A stretch of 52,110 nt of DNA from NCBI GenBank assembly GCA_030651375.1, contig JAUSFM010000004.1, positions 1 through 52,110 of the forward strand, in the 5' to 3' direction. The translations under genes and the position numbers were made by a program. Numbering within the stretch: position 1 is the stretch's first letter; each line of letters starts with the position of its first letter. The notes below the pieces were generated by a model. It had not been told where the DNA came from, did no database searches, and saw only the letters and a program-made list of their open reading frames with translations. Of this stretch, positions 17,401-25,095 are shown piece by piece. Origin of the DNA: Candidatus Woesearchaeota archaeon. Its GTDB lineage: Archaea; Nanobdellota; Nanobdellia; Woesearchaeales; UBA12501.

Positions 17401-17910
17401 AGCATGGTGATGTGCCCGTTGGTAAAATGTATCTGCAACCTCTGCAGGAAGATGCGTGATGCGTATAAACTCGTCAAGCACTGCGCGCGTTTCTTCCTTG
17501 GTGCTTGCAAGGCTCAATTGGGCCTGAAGACCCTGCAAAAATTCAGCAACCTCTGCTTCTTTTGGCGTTAAAAAACCAGCGAGCATGCTTTTTTGCTCAT
17601 CCGGAGGAAGGACGCTGAGCGCTACGACCTGTCCGGGTTGTTTATCATCTTCTGAGCCTGCTTCAGAATCTTTACCATTAAAAGAATAAAACACTTTTGG
17701 GTGTTCATCTGGAAAAAGAAAATGAAGCATTTTTTGAACAGGATACATCACGCGTTGACCATCCCATCTTCCTTCACTTGCAAGAACAATATATGCACCA
17801 TCCGTCATTGTTTGTGCGGAATATTTTCTTCTCAACACCGGGTCTTCGAGGCGAAGGCCGTGCGGAAGCATGTACTGCAGGTGTCTGATAACGCGGGCAT
17901 CAAGGGACAT
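14434..17910 (-). CDS. Giant protein (1158 aa) with APH/kinase-like C-terminal domain
   Basis: Residues 1 to about 790 are soluble, mostly helical and match no family I recognise; an acidic insert lies near 430 (EDTPEDEKESPS). Residues about 800-1120 resemble the aminoglycoside-phosphotransferase/protein-kinase fold: an N-lobe with a candidate lysine (SIVTKVND), a catalytic-loop-like LRDNFAGNLAID (D997, N1002, the D-x4-N spacing of that fold), then SFDFNN (D1014) in the metal-binding position. A Ser/Asn-rich tail ends the protein. A TATA box (GGTTTATAAGG) lies 27 bp before the leaderless ATG. The substrate is unknown; it could be a small-molecule or protein kinase. Confidence 0.65.
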   Translation of the reverse strand: MSLDARVIRHLQYMLPHGLRLEDPVLRRKYSAQTMTDGAYIVLASEGRWDGQRVMYPVQKMLHFLFPDEHPKVFYSFNGKDSEAGSEDDKQPGQVVALSVLPPDEQKSMLAGFLTPKEAEVAEFLQGLQAQLSLASTKEETRAVLDEFIRITHLPAEVADTFYQRAHHHALGEDFPDFGEAARKEIDRAFCYEFSWDLTRNAHAFSMRDETSMLFPAFALGASVIDSLLLVGADVAYEAQEPKHQRLEKTQMWAGAYGKLIDPFDSSSDPYAEFALGLRMLMMTIEEQNPPQERVKEKTRLLEKYKHICADLAFGAVGFAFAEYQRKYAQLCYETVDRKGLENVLELQVMNVERHIEEHGLKDHCGFRRELFDEPIDPHLSPLVESLFLTWHARMRMQEKKGGTEDTPEDEKESPSANGTQHSETIDARIATIKQYVVDEVITERILKQTPPELGGMPLDILLHFNPAVHLAKYMGDPAVDYAVAEAIVTRAHDEHDGSHLLLATVMGRYFPQFSLASKHLDSRLEQTSYPHTFLKPDELQRWQERFAQLLIDNDYSREKRIWNNSFLYHMIHSRTSAFFQSAEHIKTGDLLKAREQWIIMGYDSPLLWSIQATELLGRYDTLTAPQKINLVRSCTQFIEEEPEELREAKKLLEQKIGRELKKETKEKSGIDFELFDAYMTTAARLRSYRVLCGGAEALRAHGHEIGRWFKMYWPLEFQRELPEKLKTAVYQEAGAHIDAREYAQAHHLFKKLDPAQGTLAFLVELYARHGAVVNEQTADGSDVENQGETTLQFVGDEGQLVKVILHSDVMRGRGSEEVRWHTLSVESEKTRSAGRRSIVTKVNDDARITQIEYNVLEALKHSQFSVATPISMSGAELTVEYSGVPLMAYAQTPGRDETQYAQYLVQATHQRLAISRALETILRPDEKVFLQERQVESMYEHFEERASRSEIGEQMYAWRVMRALGFEDAGFLKAYTNTVGRMLTTLPGEYYGWLRDNFAGNLAIDGEQVVSFDFNNLRYDVLLFDDAMLLDSYGLNVAPEVKEQCVGLTRKVINPDTPALFDFAYLVARLHRNLLQAGNILHEMGARGKGSLEEADHYWQCSQESWAALHAQRLVGVDRDELSSVQKRLHEAYAQRRETVSAGSNESNQSNQSTVAR

Positions 17911-17987
17911 AAAAAATGAGGATAAGCAATGCCTTATAAACCTTTCCCTGATTCGCCGGATGTCTCGATGTGCTTCTCTTGCCTAAC

Positions 17988-20510
17988 CTACGCTTCCCGT
18001 AATTCCTTCAGAAACCGTTCAGTCGTCTTGACGAGGTGCTCGGGCTGGGTCTTATAGATGTCGCAGAGTTTCATCAGTATGTCCTTTTCGCTGCCAGAAT
18101 ATTCGTCGGTGCTGCACAGCTCTTTGTCACCTGTTTTTTTCTTTTTCACTACATCTTTCCACTTGGTGAACAGTTCTTCGGCGCGGCTGGGCACCTGCGC
18201 AATGGCACAGGCGAGCAGGCGCGCGACCTGCTCAAGAATTGTGTGTTCATGGCGCTCTTCCTGCTGTGCAGCGCCGCCGGCAGTGTAGGTCAGCCGAACC
18301 ACCCCATCTTGCACTTTTGCGGAGCTGAGCATTTTTATTTTTCCAACGTCAGCGGTGTTCGTGAGGTGTGTTCCGCCGCAGCACTCAACATCAATTTCCG
18401 GAATTTCAACAATGCGTAAATCTTTGCCGGGAACTGCGCCGCCCTGATAGATGGTCATGCCGAATTTTTTTTCTGCCTCATCGCGCGCAAAAAATCCGAG
18501 GCGTACCGGCATTCGTTCATGGACAATACGATTTGCTTCATCTTCAATTTTCTTCAGTTCCTCTTCAGTCACTGATTCATAATGCGTGATGTCAATATGC
18601 GCTTTTTCGGTTGTCTTTTTCGAGCCGGCTTGGTTGATATGGCTGCCGAGTATCCTCCGCGCCGCAGCGCCAACAATGTGGGTTGCCGTGTGGTGCTGGG
18701 CAAGTTGTTTCCGCCGCTCAAAATCAACCGCACATTCAACGGTTTCTCCAGCGACAAACCGTGTTGGCTCATGCTCAAGTACGTGCACAATCTTGCTTCC
18801 CTGCTTGAATACATCAACCACGCCGTAGCCGCCGAGTGTTCCGATGTCATGCAGCTGGCCGCCGGATGTTGGGTAAAAAACAGTTTTGTCCAGCACGACC
18901 TTGTTTCCGATAATTTTAATTACTTTTCCTTGGCTCGTTGTTTTGCGCCAGTCATCAAAGTACAATGCTTTGGTGTCCGGTACGTCATCAAGGTCAAGCT
19001 GTTCCTTTTTTTTCGTTGCGTGCTCCTGTTCCATTTGCGTGTGGCGCTCTGCCACCAGCGCATAAAAGTTTTCTGGCACATTCGCCGTGATGCCTGCCTG
19101 TGCAGCTTCCTCGCGCACGAGTTCTGGGGCAATACCATTTGAATCGTAGAGTTCAAGCAATTTTTCCGTGGTCAAGTTTTCTTTTTTTGCGATGAGGTGG
19201 GCAACAATGGATTTTGTTTTTTGTTTTGTGTTTTCATACCGGTTTTTTTCAACTTCAAGAATTTTCTGCACACCGTCAAGGTGTTCGCTGACCTCGGGGA
19301 ACAATGGTTTCAAATACTCTGCGTGCCAGTCGCAGATCGTGGGAAGGTCAAGTTCCCATCCATACTGGTCAATAAACGCGAGCGCCCTGCGGAGAATCAC
19401 GCGCAGGTTGTATCCGCCGGCAGTATTTGACGGCAATGCTCCGTCGCTCAGCGAAACGAGCAATGAGCGCGCATGTTCCCCGACTGAAAACAGCGCGGCA
19501 AGCGGAAGAATTTTTGCCTTGAGCTCTTTGGCATCAACGCCGACTTTGTCAGCGACAAATTGCCATGTTTTGTTGATGTCTTCAACCTCGTCGATGTTTA
19601 GATACGATGAATACGGCAGGAACCGCTGGATGAGCTCCTTGTTTTTTTTCGTCGTGTCAATGCCGGTTGCGTGGAACAGTTTTTTGCACACCGTCGGAAA
19701 CGTTGTTTCATAACTTGTTGCCGTGCCCTGCGTGAACCACGCGTTGCGCTCGTGGCCCATGCCCATGTCCAGCACACGGAGATTCAAGGGCTTCGGCCCG
19801 CTGGGCGCGTTTTCAAACATCATGTACACCTGATTGCCCAGCTCAAGGCCCCGTGAAAAAAATTCCATGCACGGCCCGAAATTTCCGCCGCCTGCCCACG
19901 CGTCCTCGTGGAACGTGATTTCATTGTTCGGCAATCCAAGTCCCTGCGTCAGCCACGTATGAATGTCTCTGAAATATTGCGCTTGATCCCATTCTTTTTC
20001 CGTGACAAACGCGTGCTGGCCAATCATCACAAAGCCAGTATAGTGTGCGCCGGTAATGCCGACGTTGTCAATGTCGTTGAATCTCAAACAGAACTGCGGC
20101 ACGACCAGCTTTTTTGCAGGTGGCTTCACTTCGCCGCTGACGACGTAGGGTTGAAAATCGTAAATTGATGCCTGCACGAAATCAGTGTCATCTCTCCATC
20201 TCGCTACAACCGGATAGCGGTCGATGGGAGTGTAACCGAGTTTCTTGAACAACTTTGAAAATTCCTGCCATGTTTCGATATAATCCATCTTCTTTTTTGC
20301 CGGGCTCGTTCCGAAGAAGCCGAATCCGCCGGCGCATGCCGGGTCGCCGCAATGCATTTGGCCGACATTGACGCTCCAGAACCAGGTGCCACAGGCGCAT
20401 TGCCTTCGGCAGAATCCCTGCTCTTTCAGCACGCCAACTGCGTAATATTTTTCTGGATTCTGCGACGCGGTTTTTTTGAATTCTTTTTTGGTTTCCTTGT
20501 CGGTGGGCAT
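17988..20510 (-). CDS. alaS: Alanyl-tRNA synthetase (archaeal type)
   Basis: 840 residues. It charges tRNA-Ala. The cysteine-rich N-terminal extension typical of archaeal AlaRS is present (QGFCRRQCACGTWFWSVNVG, then HCGDPACAGGFGFFG). The class II catalytic core follows (about 60-450; FCLRFNDIDNVG, FHEDAWAGGGNFGPCMEFF). The editing domain has its metal motif HHTATHIVGAA and the partner CCGGTHL. The C-terminal dimerisation/C-Ala part is short, so the protein is somewhat below the common archaeal length near 900. The ATG is about 28 bp after a TATA box (CTTTTTAAACG, minus strand). Confidence 0.96.
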   Translation of the reverse strand: MPTDKETKKEFKKTASQNPEKYYAVGVLKEQGFCRRQCACGTWFWSVNVGQMHCGDPACAGGFGFFGTSPAKKKMDYIETWQEFSKLFKKLGYTPIDRYPVVARWRDDTDFVQASIYDFQPYVVSGEVKPPAKKLVVPQFCLRFNDIDNVGITGAHYTGFVMIGQHAFVTEKEWDQAQYFRDIHTWLTQGLGLPNNEITFHEDAWAGGGNFGPCMEFFSRGLELGNQVYMMFENAPSGPKPLNLRVLDMGMGHERNAWFTQGTATSYETTFPTVCKKLFHATGIDTTKKNKELIQRFLPYSSYLNIDEVEDINKTWQFVADKVGVDAKELKAKILPLAALFSVGEHARSLLVSLSDGALPSNTAGGYNLRVILRRALAFIDQYGWELDLPTICDWHAEYLKPLFPEVSEHLDGVQKILEVEKNRYENTKQKTKSIVAHLIAKKENLTTEKLLELYDSNGIAPELVREEAAQAGITANVPENFYALVAERHTQMEQEHATKKKEQLDLDDVPDTKALYFDDWRKTTSQGKVIKIIGNKVVLDKTVFYPTSGGQLHDIGTLGGYGVVDVFKQGSKIVHVLEHEPTRFVAGETVECAVDFERRKQLAQHHTATHIVGAAARRILGSHINQAGSKKTTEKAHIDITHYESVTEEELKKIEDEANRIVHERMPVRLGFFARDEAEKKFGMTIYQGGAVPGKDLRIVEIPEIDVECCGGTHLTNTADVGKIKMLSSAKVQDGVVRLTYTAGGAAQQEERHEHTILEQVARLLACAIAQVPSRAEELFTKWKDVVKKKKTGDKELCSTDEYSGSEKDILMKLCDIYKTQPEHLVKTTERFLKELREA

Positions 20511-20609
20511 GGAACAAGAAATCTATTTGTCGTTTAAAAAGTTAGTGGAAGAAGTGATTGTGTTTTGAAAGCAGATACTTTTATAAGCAACTTCTTTTTC
20601 CCTCTGTTT

Positions 20610-21155
20610 ATGAATCTTAGATCTGTTGTACTGACGGGAGTGACTGAAGCAGAATTTTTGCGATTGCATCAGGCCCATTACGAAAGACCATGGGAAGATC
20701 GTGGCTCAAACTACCTGTTTGCGAAAGTCGTACAAGCACGAGCATATCTTGACTATAAAGCGCTCCTCACTGAATTTCGCAGTCAACCTCATGCTTTTCG
20801 TGTTGCTTTCTTTAATCCAGAAAAAAATGAGAACCGTGGAGCTTGGGAGCATGTTTCTCTTGACATGCTTACCGACGAATCAATAGCGCGAATAAGTGAA
20901 GTTGCTCAACCAAACCCATTTCAAAAAAGTTCTCTTGAGTTAGTATATTGGAATCCCCAATATAAATCGTACCATTCCACCCGAACACTAACCATTGGAA
21001 TTGAAAAAAGAGATGGGTATATTGTTCCTTGCAGAGTTTTTGTTCCCAAAGGATACGGTTCTGAAGTTTCATGGAATGGACGACCCCTTTTTCCCGGCAG
21101 AAACAACCGCGTTCTCGCACTGACCGATCCGGCGCATCTTGACGTACGGCTCTAA
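20610..21155 (+). CDS. Hypothetical protein
   Basis: 181 residues, soluble. It starts MNLRSVVLTGVTEAEFLRLH and has a beta-rich C-terminal half (HSTRTLTIGIEKRDGYIVPC, then PKGYGSEVSWNGRPLFPG). No family is recognised. The ATG follows the TATA box ACTTTTATAAGC at 20577-20588 by about 27 bp, fitting a leaderless message, and the gene is divergent from alaS. Confidence 0.55.
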   Translation: MNLRSVVLTGVTEAEFLRLHQAHYERPWEDRGSNYLFAKVVQARAYLDYKALLTEFRSQPHAFRVAFFNPEKNENRGAWEHVSLDMLTDESIARISEVAQPNPFQKSSLELVYWNPQYKSYHSTRTLTIGIEKRDGYIVPCRVFVPKGYGSEVSWNGRPLFPGRNNRVLALTDPAHLDVRL

Positions 21156-21226
21156 AACACTCCCTTTTTCGCCTGAACCCTCTTTTCAAGAAAAACTTTA
21201 TATTCTCGAGCTGCTTCACCTGCCGT

Positions 21227-21370
21227 ATGAAGAAAGGCATGGCCTGCATGATATGCGAAGCCGGCATTGGCCGGTTTACCTGTGACCTCTGCGGTTTGCT
21301 TGCCTGCGCAGACTGTTTTGACCGCGCGAAGAATATGTGCGTGCAATGCAGTGGCGGGAGACGGGTATAA
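21227..21370 (+). CDS. Small protein with four CxxC knuckles (47 residues)
   Basis: The translation contains four CxxC pairs: C7-C10 (ACMICEAG), C19-C22 (TCDLCGLL), C27-C30 (ACADCFDR) and C38-C41 (MCVQCSGG). Eight regularly spaced cysteines in 47 residues imply two zinc ions in a cross-brace or tandem ribbon, as in B-box/RING-like mini-domains. A TATA box (ACTTTATATTC near 21195-21205) lies about 27 bp before the ATG. A protein- or nucleic-acid-binding role is likely; no specific family is claimed. Confidence 0.7.
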   Translation: MKKGMACMICEAGIGRFTCDLCGLLACADCFDRAKNMCVQCSGGRRV

Positions 21371-21402
21371 CAATTCTAAAAAAAGAAGAAAAAATAAATT
21401 AA

Positions 21403-21786
21403 TTATCGAAGAGTTCTTTCAAGGCCGCCTTCTCTTGTTTCAACCCGTGTTCTCTGTCCGCCTCGCCGTTCATACACTCCAGTTGGACCTTGGTATTCGA
21501 CAGGGCGTCGAGCTTGTGCAGCTTGCGCATACACATCATCCTTTCTTTCACCAGAAGGAAGAGCTGGTAATCCTTGTTCTTTTCTTATTCGCAGGTAGAC
21601 TTCTTCTCGGTGTATCGGGTACTCTACTCTATTGTCTACCGGTTTTCCGGTTTTTGCGTCAAGAATTTCAATGCCCACCCGTGTTTGTCTTCCCCGTACT
21701 TCACGAGTTATATACCTCACTAAATATTGTCCTCCTGGAAGAGGCATAACAATTGATTCCCCTGGTTTTCTTGTTACTGTCAACAT
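21403..21786 (-). CDS. csrA: CsrA-like RNA-binding protein with basic C-terminal extension
   Basis: 127 residues. Residues 1-72 follow the whole CsrA pattern: MLTVTRKPGESIVM, then VRGRQTRVGIEI, then PIHREEVYLRIRKEQG. The RNA-contacting positions of bacterial CsrA are conserved (L2-x-x-T-R near the start and the R of HREE). Compared with bacterial CsrA there are a few extra residues in the first hairpin and about nine before the HREE strand. Residues 73-127 form a Q/R/G-rich, probably disordered tail. The ATG at 21786 gives the canonical N-terminus, with GGAGTG upstream, so it is chosen over a GTG three codons earlier. CsrA normally binds GGA motifs in mRNA leaders; a target here is unknown. 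Confidence 0.85.
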   Translation of the reverse strand: MLTVTRKPGESIVMPLPGGQYLVRYITREVRGRQTRVGIEILDAKTGKPVDNRVEYPIHREEVYLRIRKEQGLPALPSGERKDDVYAQAAQARRPVEYQGPTGVYERRGGQRTRVETREGGLERTLR

Positions 21787-21857
21787 TCTCAGCACACTCC
21801 ATATTGTTTTTACTGTTATTTCTCTTGCGCGAAACAGAAATATATAAAAGTATCTTT

Positions 21858-22259
21858 TTATACTGCGTCATCCCAAATAAGACATCTGACTTCCGTGACT
21901 GTTCGCTCAAAATCATCTTTGGTAAACCTGCTGACGTCGCTAAATCGCGCATTTGCTTCTTGAGCAATCTCATCGAGCCGTTGCACACGCCACTGGTTTT
22001 CAAGAGTGACAACATCTTGATACACTGTTGCCGGGAAGCGTTCTTCGTATCTTTTTATTGGACGGTCTCTAAACGAGCGTGCAACTCTCTCCAAATTACC
22101 CCGCTCAAGTATCATTCCTTTGCCAATATATTCATTGAAATAATCCTGGCTCATTCCTGTTCCTGGCCATATTTGGGGTATCTGTTCCATGCAGATGGTA
22201 TTCCGGCGTTGCTTATTAACCTTTCCAAACTGTTTTTTCCGTGTACGAGGTTCAGACAT
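21858..22259 (-). CDS. Hypothetical protein upstream of the CsrA-like gene
   Basis: 133 residues, highly charged, soluble, mostly helical (GNLERVARSFRDRPIKRYEE, then NQWRVQRLDEIAQEANARFS), basic N-terminus (RTRKKQFGKVNKQRR). No family is recognised. It precedes the CsrA-like gene on the same strand by 71 bp. A TATA-like CTTTTATATATTTC lies between them, so they may be separate transcripts. The N-terminal basic patch could contact RNA or DNA. Confidence 0.5.
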   Translation of the reverse strand: MSEPRTRKKQFGKVNKQRRNTICMEQIPQIWPGTGMSQDYFNEYIGKGMILERGNLERVARSFRDRPIKRYEERFPATVYQDVVTLENQWRVQRLDEIAQEANARFSDVSRFTKDDFERTVTEVRCLIWDDAV

Positions 22260-22333
22260 AAGTCATGCCCTATACACTTTTTATGGTGCTGCACACAACA
22301 AGGTATAAATCCAACCTCTTCTTTTTGGCTGTC

Positions 22334-23185
22334 ATGGCTACCACTGCGACTGACAACTACGACTCTATCGTCTTCGGCATGCTCGGCGGCAGGAAAGCGT
22401 ACGAGCAATCAATCGCTGCTCTCGTTTCATTTGTCCAGCTTCAGCCCGATGAATCGGTGCTTGAGCTGTGCTGTGGCACGGGCATTTCCACGGGAGAATT
22501 ATTGCGCGTGAACCAGAATATCACTGCCGTTGAATTGAACAAAGAGCGTATCCAGCGTGCAAAAGAATCGCTGCCGCCAGAGGTGCGCCTGCTCGCCAAG
22601 GATGCGCTTGAGCTCACGCCGGAAACCGACGGACGCTATGATGTCGTCATGTGCATCAATGGTTTCTATCATTTCAACGAGGCTGATTTTTATGCGCTTG
22701 CCGAACGCATGCTGAAGCCCGGTGGCCGCCTAGTATTTAATGCCAAACTCAAAGACCACAACGGCGTTCCGCCCATTCATCAAACTCTGACTGATGCCAT
22801 CAGTCGTATAATTCACGAGATGCGCCTTTTTGGGCGTAATCCTGTCCAACCTACTTTTATTGATAGGTCGTACATTAAGTCGGCTATTGAGCCAGAAACA
22901 TTCACGGTACCTCCTCCGTTCATTATGTCACGCCACGAAGCACAGGCATTCTACTTTGACGACAGCGAGAAACGGCGTACGTATTACTCATATTGGCGCA
23001 GCTACTTTTTTGGCCTCATACAACAAGACGATCCGGGAGATTCTGCTATTCCCACCAGCAGGCCATGGTGGCTCGCAACAACATTTGAAGATAAGTTTGA
23101 TTCAGTGTGGTACAACATTCCCCCTGAACGTATGCTCGCTAAAGCAGAACTTTTCATCGAAGCACGCATTCCACCACAACGTTAA
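22334..23185 (+). CDS. SAM-dependent methyltransferase (class I)
   Basis: 283 residues. The Rossmann motifs are clear: VLELCCGTGISTGELL binds S-adenosylmethionine, AVELNKERI ends strand 2 with its acidic residue, and YDVVMCINGFYHFNEADF with LKPGGRLVFNAKL are the later strands of the UbiE/Methyltransf_11 type. The C-terminal 120 residues include an aromatic stretch (AFYFDDSEKRRTYYSYWRSY) that may form the substrate lid. A TATA box (GGTATAAATCC) is 27 bp before the ATG at 22334, which decides the start over a longer open frame. The substrate is unknown. Confidence 0.85.
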   Translation: MATTATDNYDSIVFGMLGGRKAYEQSIAALVSFVQLQPDESVLELCCGTGISTGELLRVNQNITAVELNKERIQRAKESLPPEVRLLAKDALELTPETDGRYDVVMCINGFYHFNEADFYALAERMLKPGGRLVFNAKLKDHNGVPPIHQTLTDAISRIIHEMRLFGRNPVQPTFIDRSYIKSAIEPETFTVPPPFIMSRHEAQAFYFDDSEKRRTYYSYWRSYFFGLIQQDDPGDSAIPTSRPWWLATTFEDKFDSVWYNIPPERMLAKAELFIEARIPPQR

Positions 23186-23211
23186 TATATCCATCTGTCT
23201 TTATGTTGTGT

Positions 23212-23802
23212 ATGGGACTGACCGACGTCTTTCAAAGAAAGAACAGAAGACTTATTGACTATGTCGACACCGACAAAGGCAGAGTTATCTACACCTCTGC
23301 TTGGCCGAAGACCCAACGCTTGGTTCCCGGAGCGCCGGATGAAACGTATGATCCCACTCCCTCGTTGCCGCCACGGCCCGGGCCGATGGAATACATTCCA
23401 GAACCTGAACCGTCTCATCTGGAGAAAGCGGTCGCCGAGCAAGGGCAGGCAGCTGCTGAATTCAGTGTTGAACTCAGCGTGCGGGTTCCTAGCAAATATT
23501 CCTCACCGTATTCTTCATCCTCCTTCCGAAGATTTCTCGGTTGTTCCAGTTTAATATCACTCGCCTCGCTGGCTGGAAGCGTGATGATTGGTATGTACGA
23601 TACTTCGCCTCAAAAACTCATGCACGCGGCAGCTACGTTTGTTGGAGGAACATTGGTTGGTGTACTTGGTGGGCTGTATGGAGTGTACGGGATAGAAGGA
23701 TTTTCTTTGAGGAAAATAAGACCGGACTATCACCAGACACCATCAGTTTCACCCGAACAACACCCTCCCTCTTCCGATCAGAACATATCGCTCAATCCGT
23801 AA
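23212..23802 (+). CDS. Membrane protein with Pro-rich linker
   Basis: 196 residues. A soluble N-terminal part (1-90) contains the Pro/Glu-rich PTPSLPPRPGPMEYIPEPEP. Two membrane segments follow (about 104-124 and 133-155), then a Pro/Ser-rich tail. No family is recognised. The TATA box TTAATATATC at 23182-23192 is about 26 bp from the ATG at 23212, so the ATG at 23203 is less likely. It follows the methyltransferase gene closely. Confidence 0.5.
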   Translation: MGLTDVFQRKNRRLIDYVDTDKGRVIYTSAWPKTQRLVPGAPDETYDPTPSLPPRPGPMEYIPEPEPSHLEKAVAEQGQAAAEFSVELSVRVPSKYSSPYSSSSFRRFLGCSSLISLASLAGSVMIGMYDTSPQKLMHAAATFVGGTLVGVLGGLYGVYGIEGFSLRKIRPDYHQTPSVSPEQHPPSSDQNISLNP

Positions 23803-23933
23803 CCATTACCAACCATCAGATTTATATATTACCTCTTCCTTTCTTAGGTCTGACAGAGAGAAAGAGCGCGAGAAAAGAGCCCAGAAAAACCCCTTTCTCA
23901 CCGCATTAAAACAATACAGGTGACCTTGGCTGC

Positions 23934-24287
23934 ATGGCTATAAAAGGCATTAAAGGGCTTTTACCATCACTCCGCGAGAAAAAGCGGTATGTGGTGTGCG
24001 AGGTTCTCTCGGAAAAGCCGATGACGGACCGAAAACCAATCACGAGTTCCATTCTTTCGACCTTTCTCTCCCTGTTCGGTGAGGCAACTCTTGCCAAGGC
24101 AGGAATTCAAACAATTAATGATTACAACGCGGAAACCCAGCGTGTCATCCTGCGCATTGCCCATACGGCCGTGCAGCAGCTGAAGTCTGCGCTGCTCCTC
24201 GTGCGCACCATTAACGGCCAGCCCGTGATTGTGCGCAGCGTGGCGGTTTCCGGCATACTAAAAAAAGCAAAATCGCATGTTGCCTAA
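23934..24287 (+). CDS. rnp2: RNase P protein component 2 (Pop5)
   Basis: 117 residues. Pop5 with Rpp30 activates the RNase P catalytic RNA for 5' processing of tRNA. The family patterns LPSLREKKRYVVCEVLSEKP at the start and VRSVAVSGILKKAK at the end are visible. It is the first gene of a plus-strand block that continues with proteasome alpha, SBDS and the exosome, an order widespread in archaea. A TATA box (GATTTATATATT near 23819-23830) gives a leader of about 80 nt; GGTGA is 11 nt before the ATG. Confidence 0.9.
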   Translation: MAIKGIKGLLPSLREKKRYVVCEVLSEKPMTDRKPITSSILSTFLSLFGEATLAKAGIQTINDYNAETQRVILRIAHTAVQQLKSALLLVRTINGQPVIVRSVAVSGILKKAKSHVA

Positions 24288-24312
24288 AAATAATAAGTAT
24301 AGAGGTGTTTCA

Positions 24313-25050
24313 ATGCAACCAATGAGCCATCAAGTAATGGGATATGATCGGGCAATCACCATGTTCAGCCCAGACGGACGCCTGCTCCAAGTTGAGTACG
24401 CAAAAAAAACCGTCAAGCAGGGCTCAACCGCCATCGGCATGGTCTGTTCAGACGGCGTTGTGCTCATCACCGACAAGCGCATTGTTGACCCGCTCGTTGT
24501 GGCAGAATCCGTCGAGAAAATATTCAAAATCGATGACCACATGGCGGCAACCGCATCCGGCATCCTGTCCGATGCACGCATCCTTATTGAACGCGCACAA
24601 GTCAAAGCGCAGCAACATCACGTAAGTTTCGACAGCCCCACCGACATCCTGACCATCGTCAAGGACATCTGTGACCTGAAACAAATCTGCACGCAATCCG
24701 GCGGCCTCCGGCCGTTCGGTGTTTCCTTGCTGATTACCGGCGTGGACAACAACGGCCCGTGCCTATACGAAACTGACCCAACGGGAATATTTTTCCAATA
24801 CTACGCAGCCGTTATCGGCGAAGGCGACACTGAAATTGAAAAAATCCTGCAAAAGGAACACAACGCGGCCCAGCCGGTTGAAGAGGGCATTAAGCTCGGC
24901 ATTCGAGCGCTAGCCCGTTGCGTTGAAGGCATCACGCTTGAGCGCATTGACTGCGCCTACATCACGACGCAGGAAAAGAAGCTCATCAAGCTTCCCCGCG
25001 CAAAAATTGAAAAAATATTCAAAGACGTCAAAAAAACAGCGCCGAAATAA
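24313..25050 (+). CDS. psmA: 20S proteasome alpha subunit
   Basis: 245 residues. The alpha-type N-terminus YDRAITMFSPDGRLLQVEYA forms the gate and outer ring of the proteasome; the body has the typical GSTAIGMVCSDGVVLITDKR and GGLRPFGVSLLITGVD segments. Alpha subunits lack the catalytic threonine, as here. The GAGGTG site seven nt before the ATG at 24313 decides against a longer frame. The beta subunit is not in this window. Confidence 0.97.
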   Translation: MQPMSHQVMGYDRAITMFSPDGRLLQVEYAKKTVKQGSTAIGMVCSDGVVLITDKRIVDPLVVAESVEKIFKIDDHMAATASGILSDARILIERAQVKAQQHHVSFDSPTDILTIVKDICDLKQICTQSGGLRPFGVSLLITGVDNNGPCLYETDPTGIFFQYYAAVIGEGDTEIEKILQKEHNAAQPVEEGIKLGIRALARCVEGITLERIDCAYITTQEKKLIKLPRAKIEKIFKDVKKTAPK

Positions 25051-25095
25051 AAACAAGTAAAAAATAAATAAATAAAAACGTGAATAAGTGAAACC

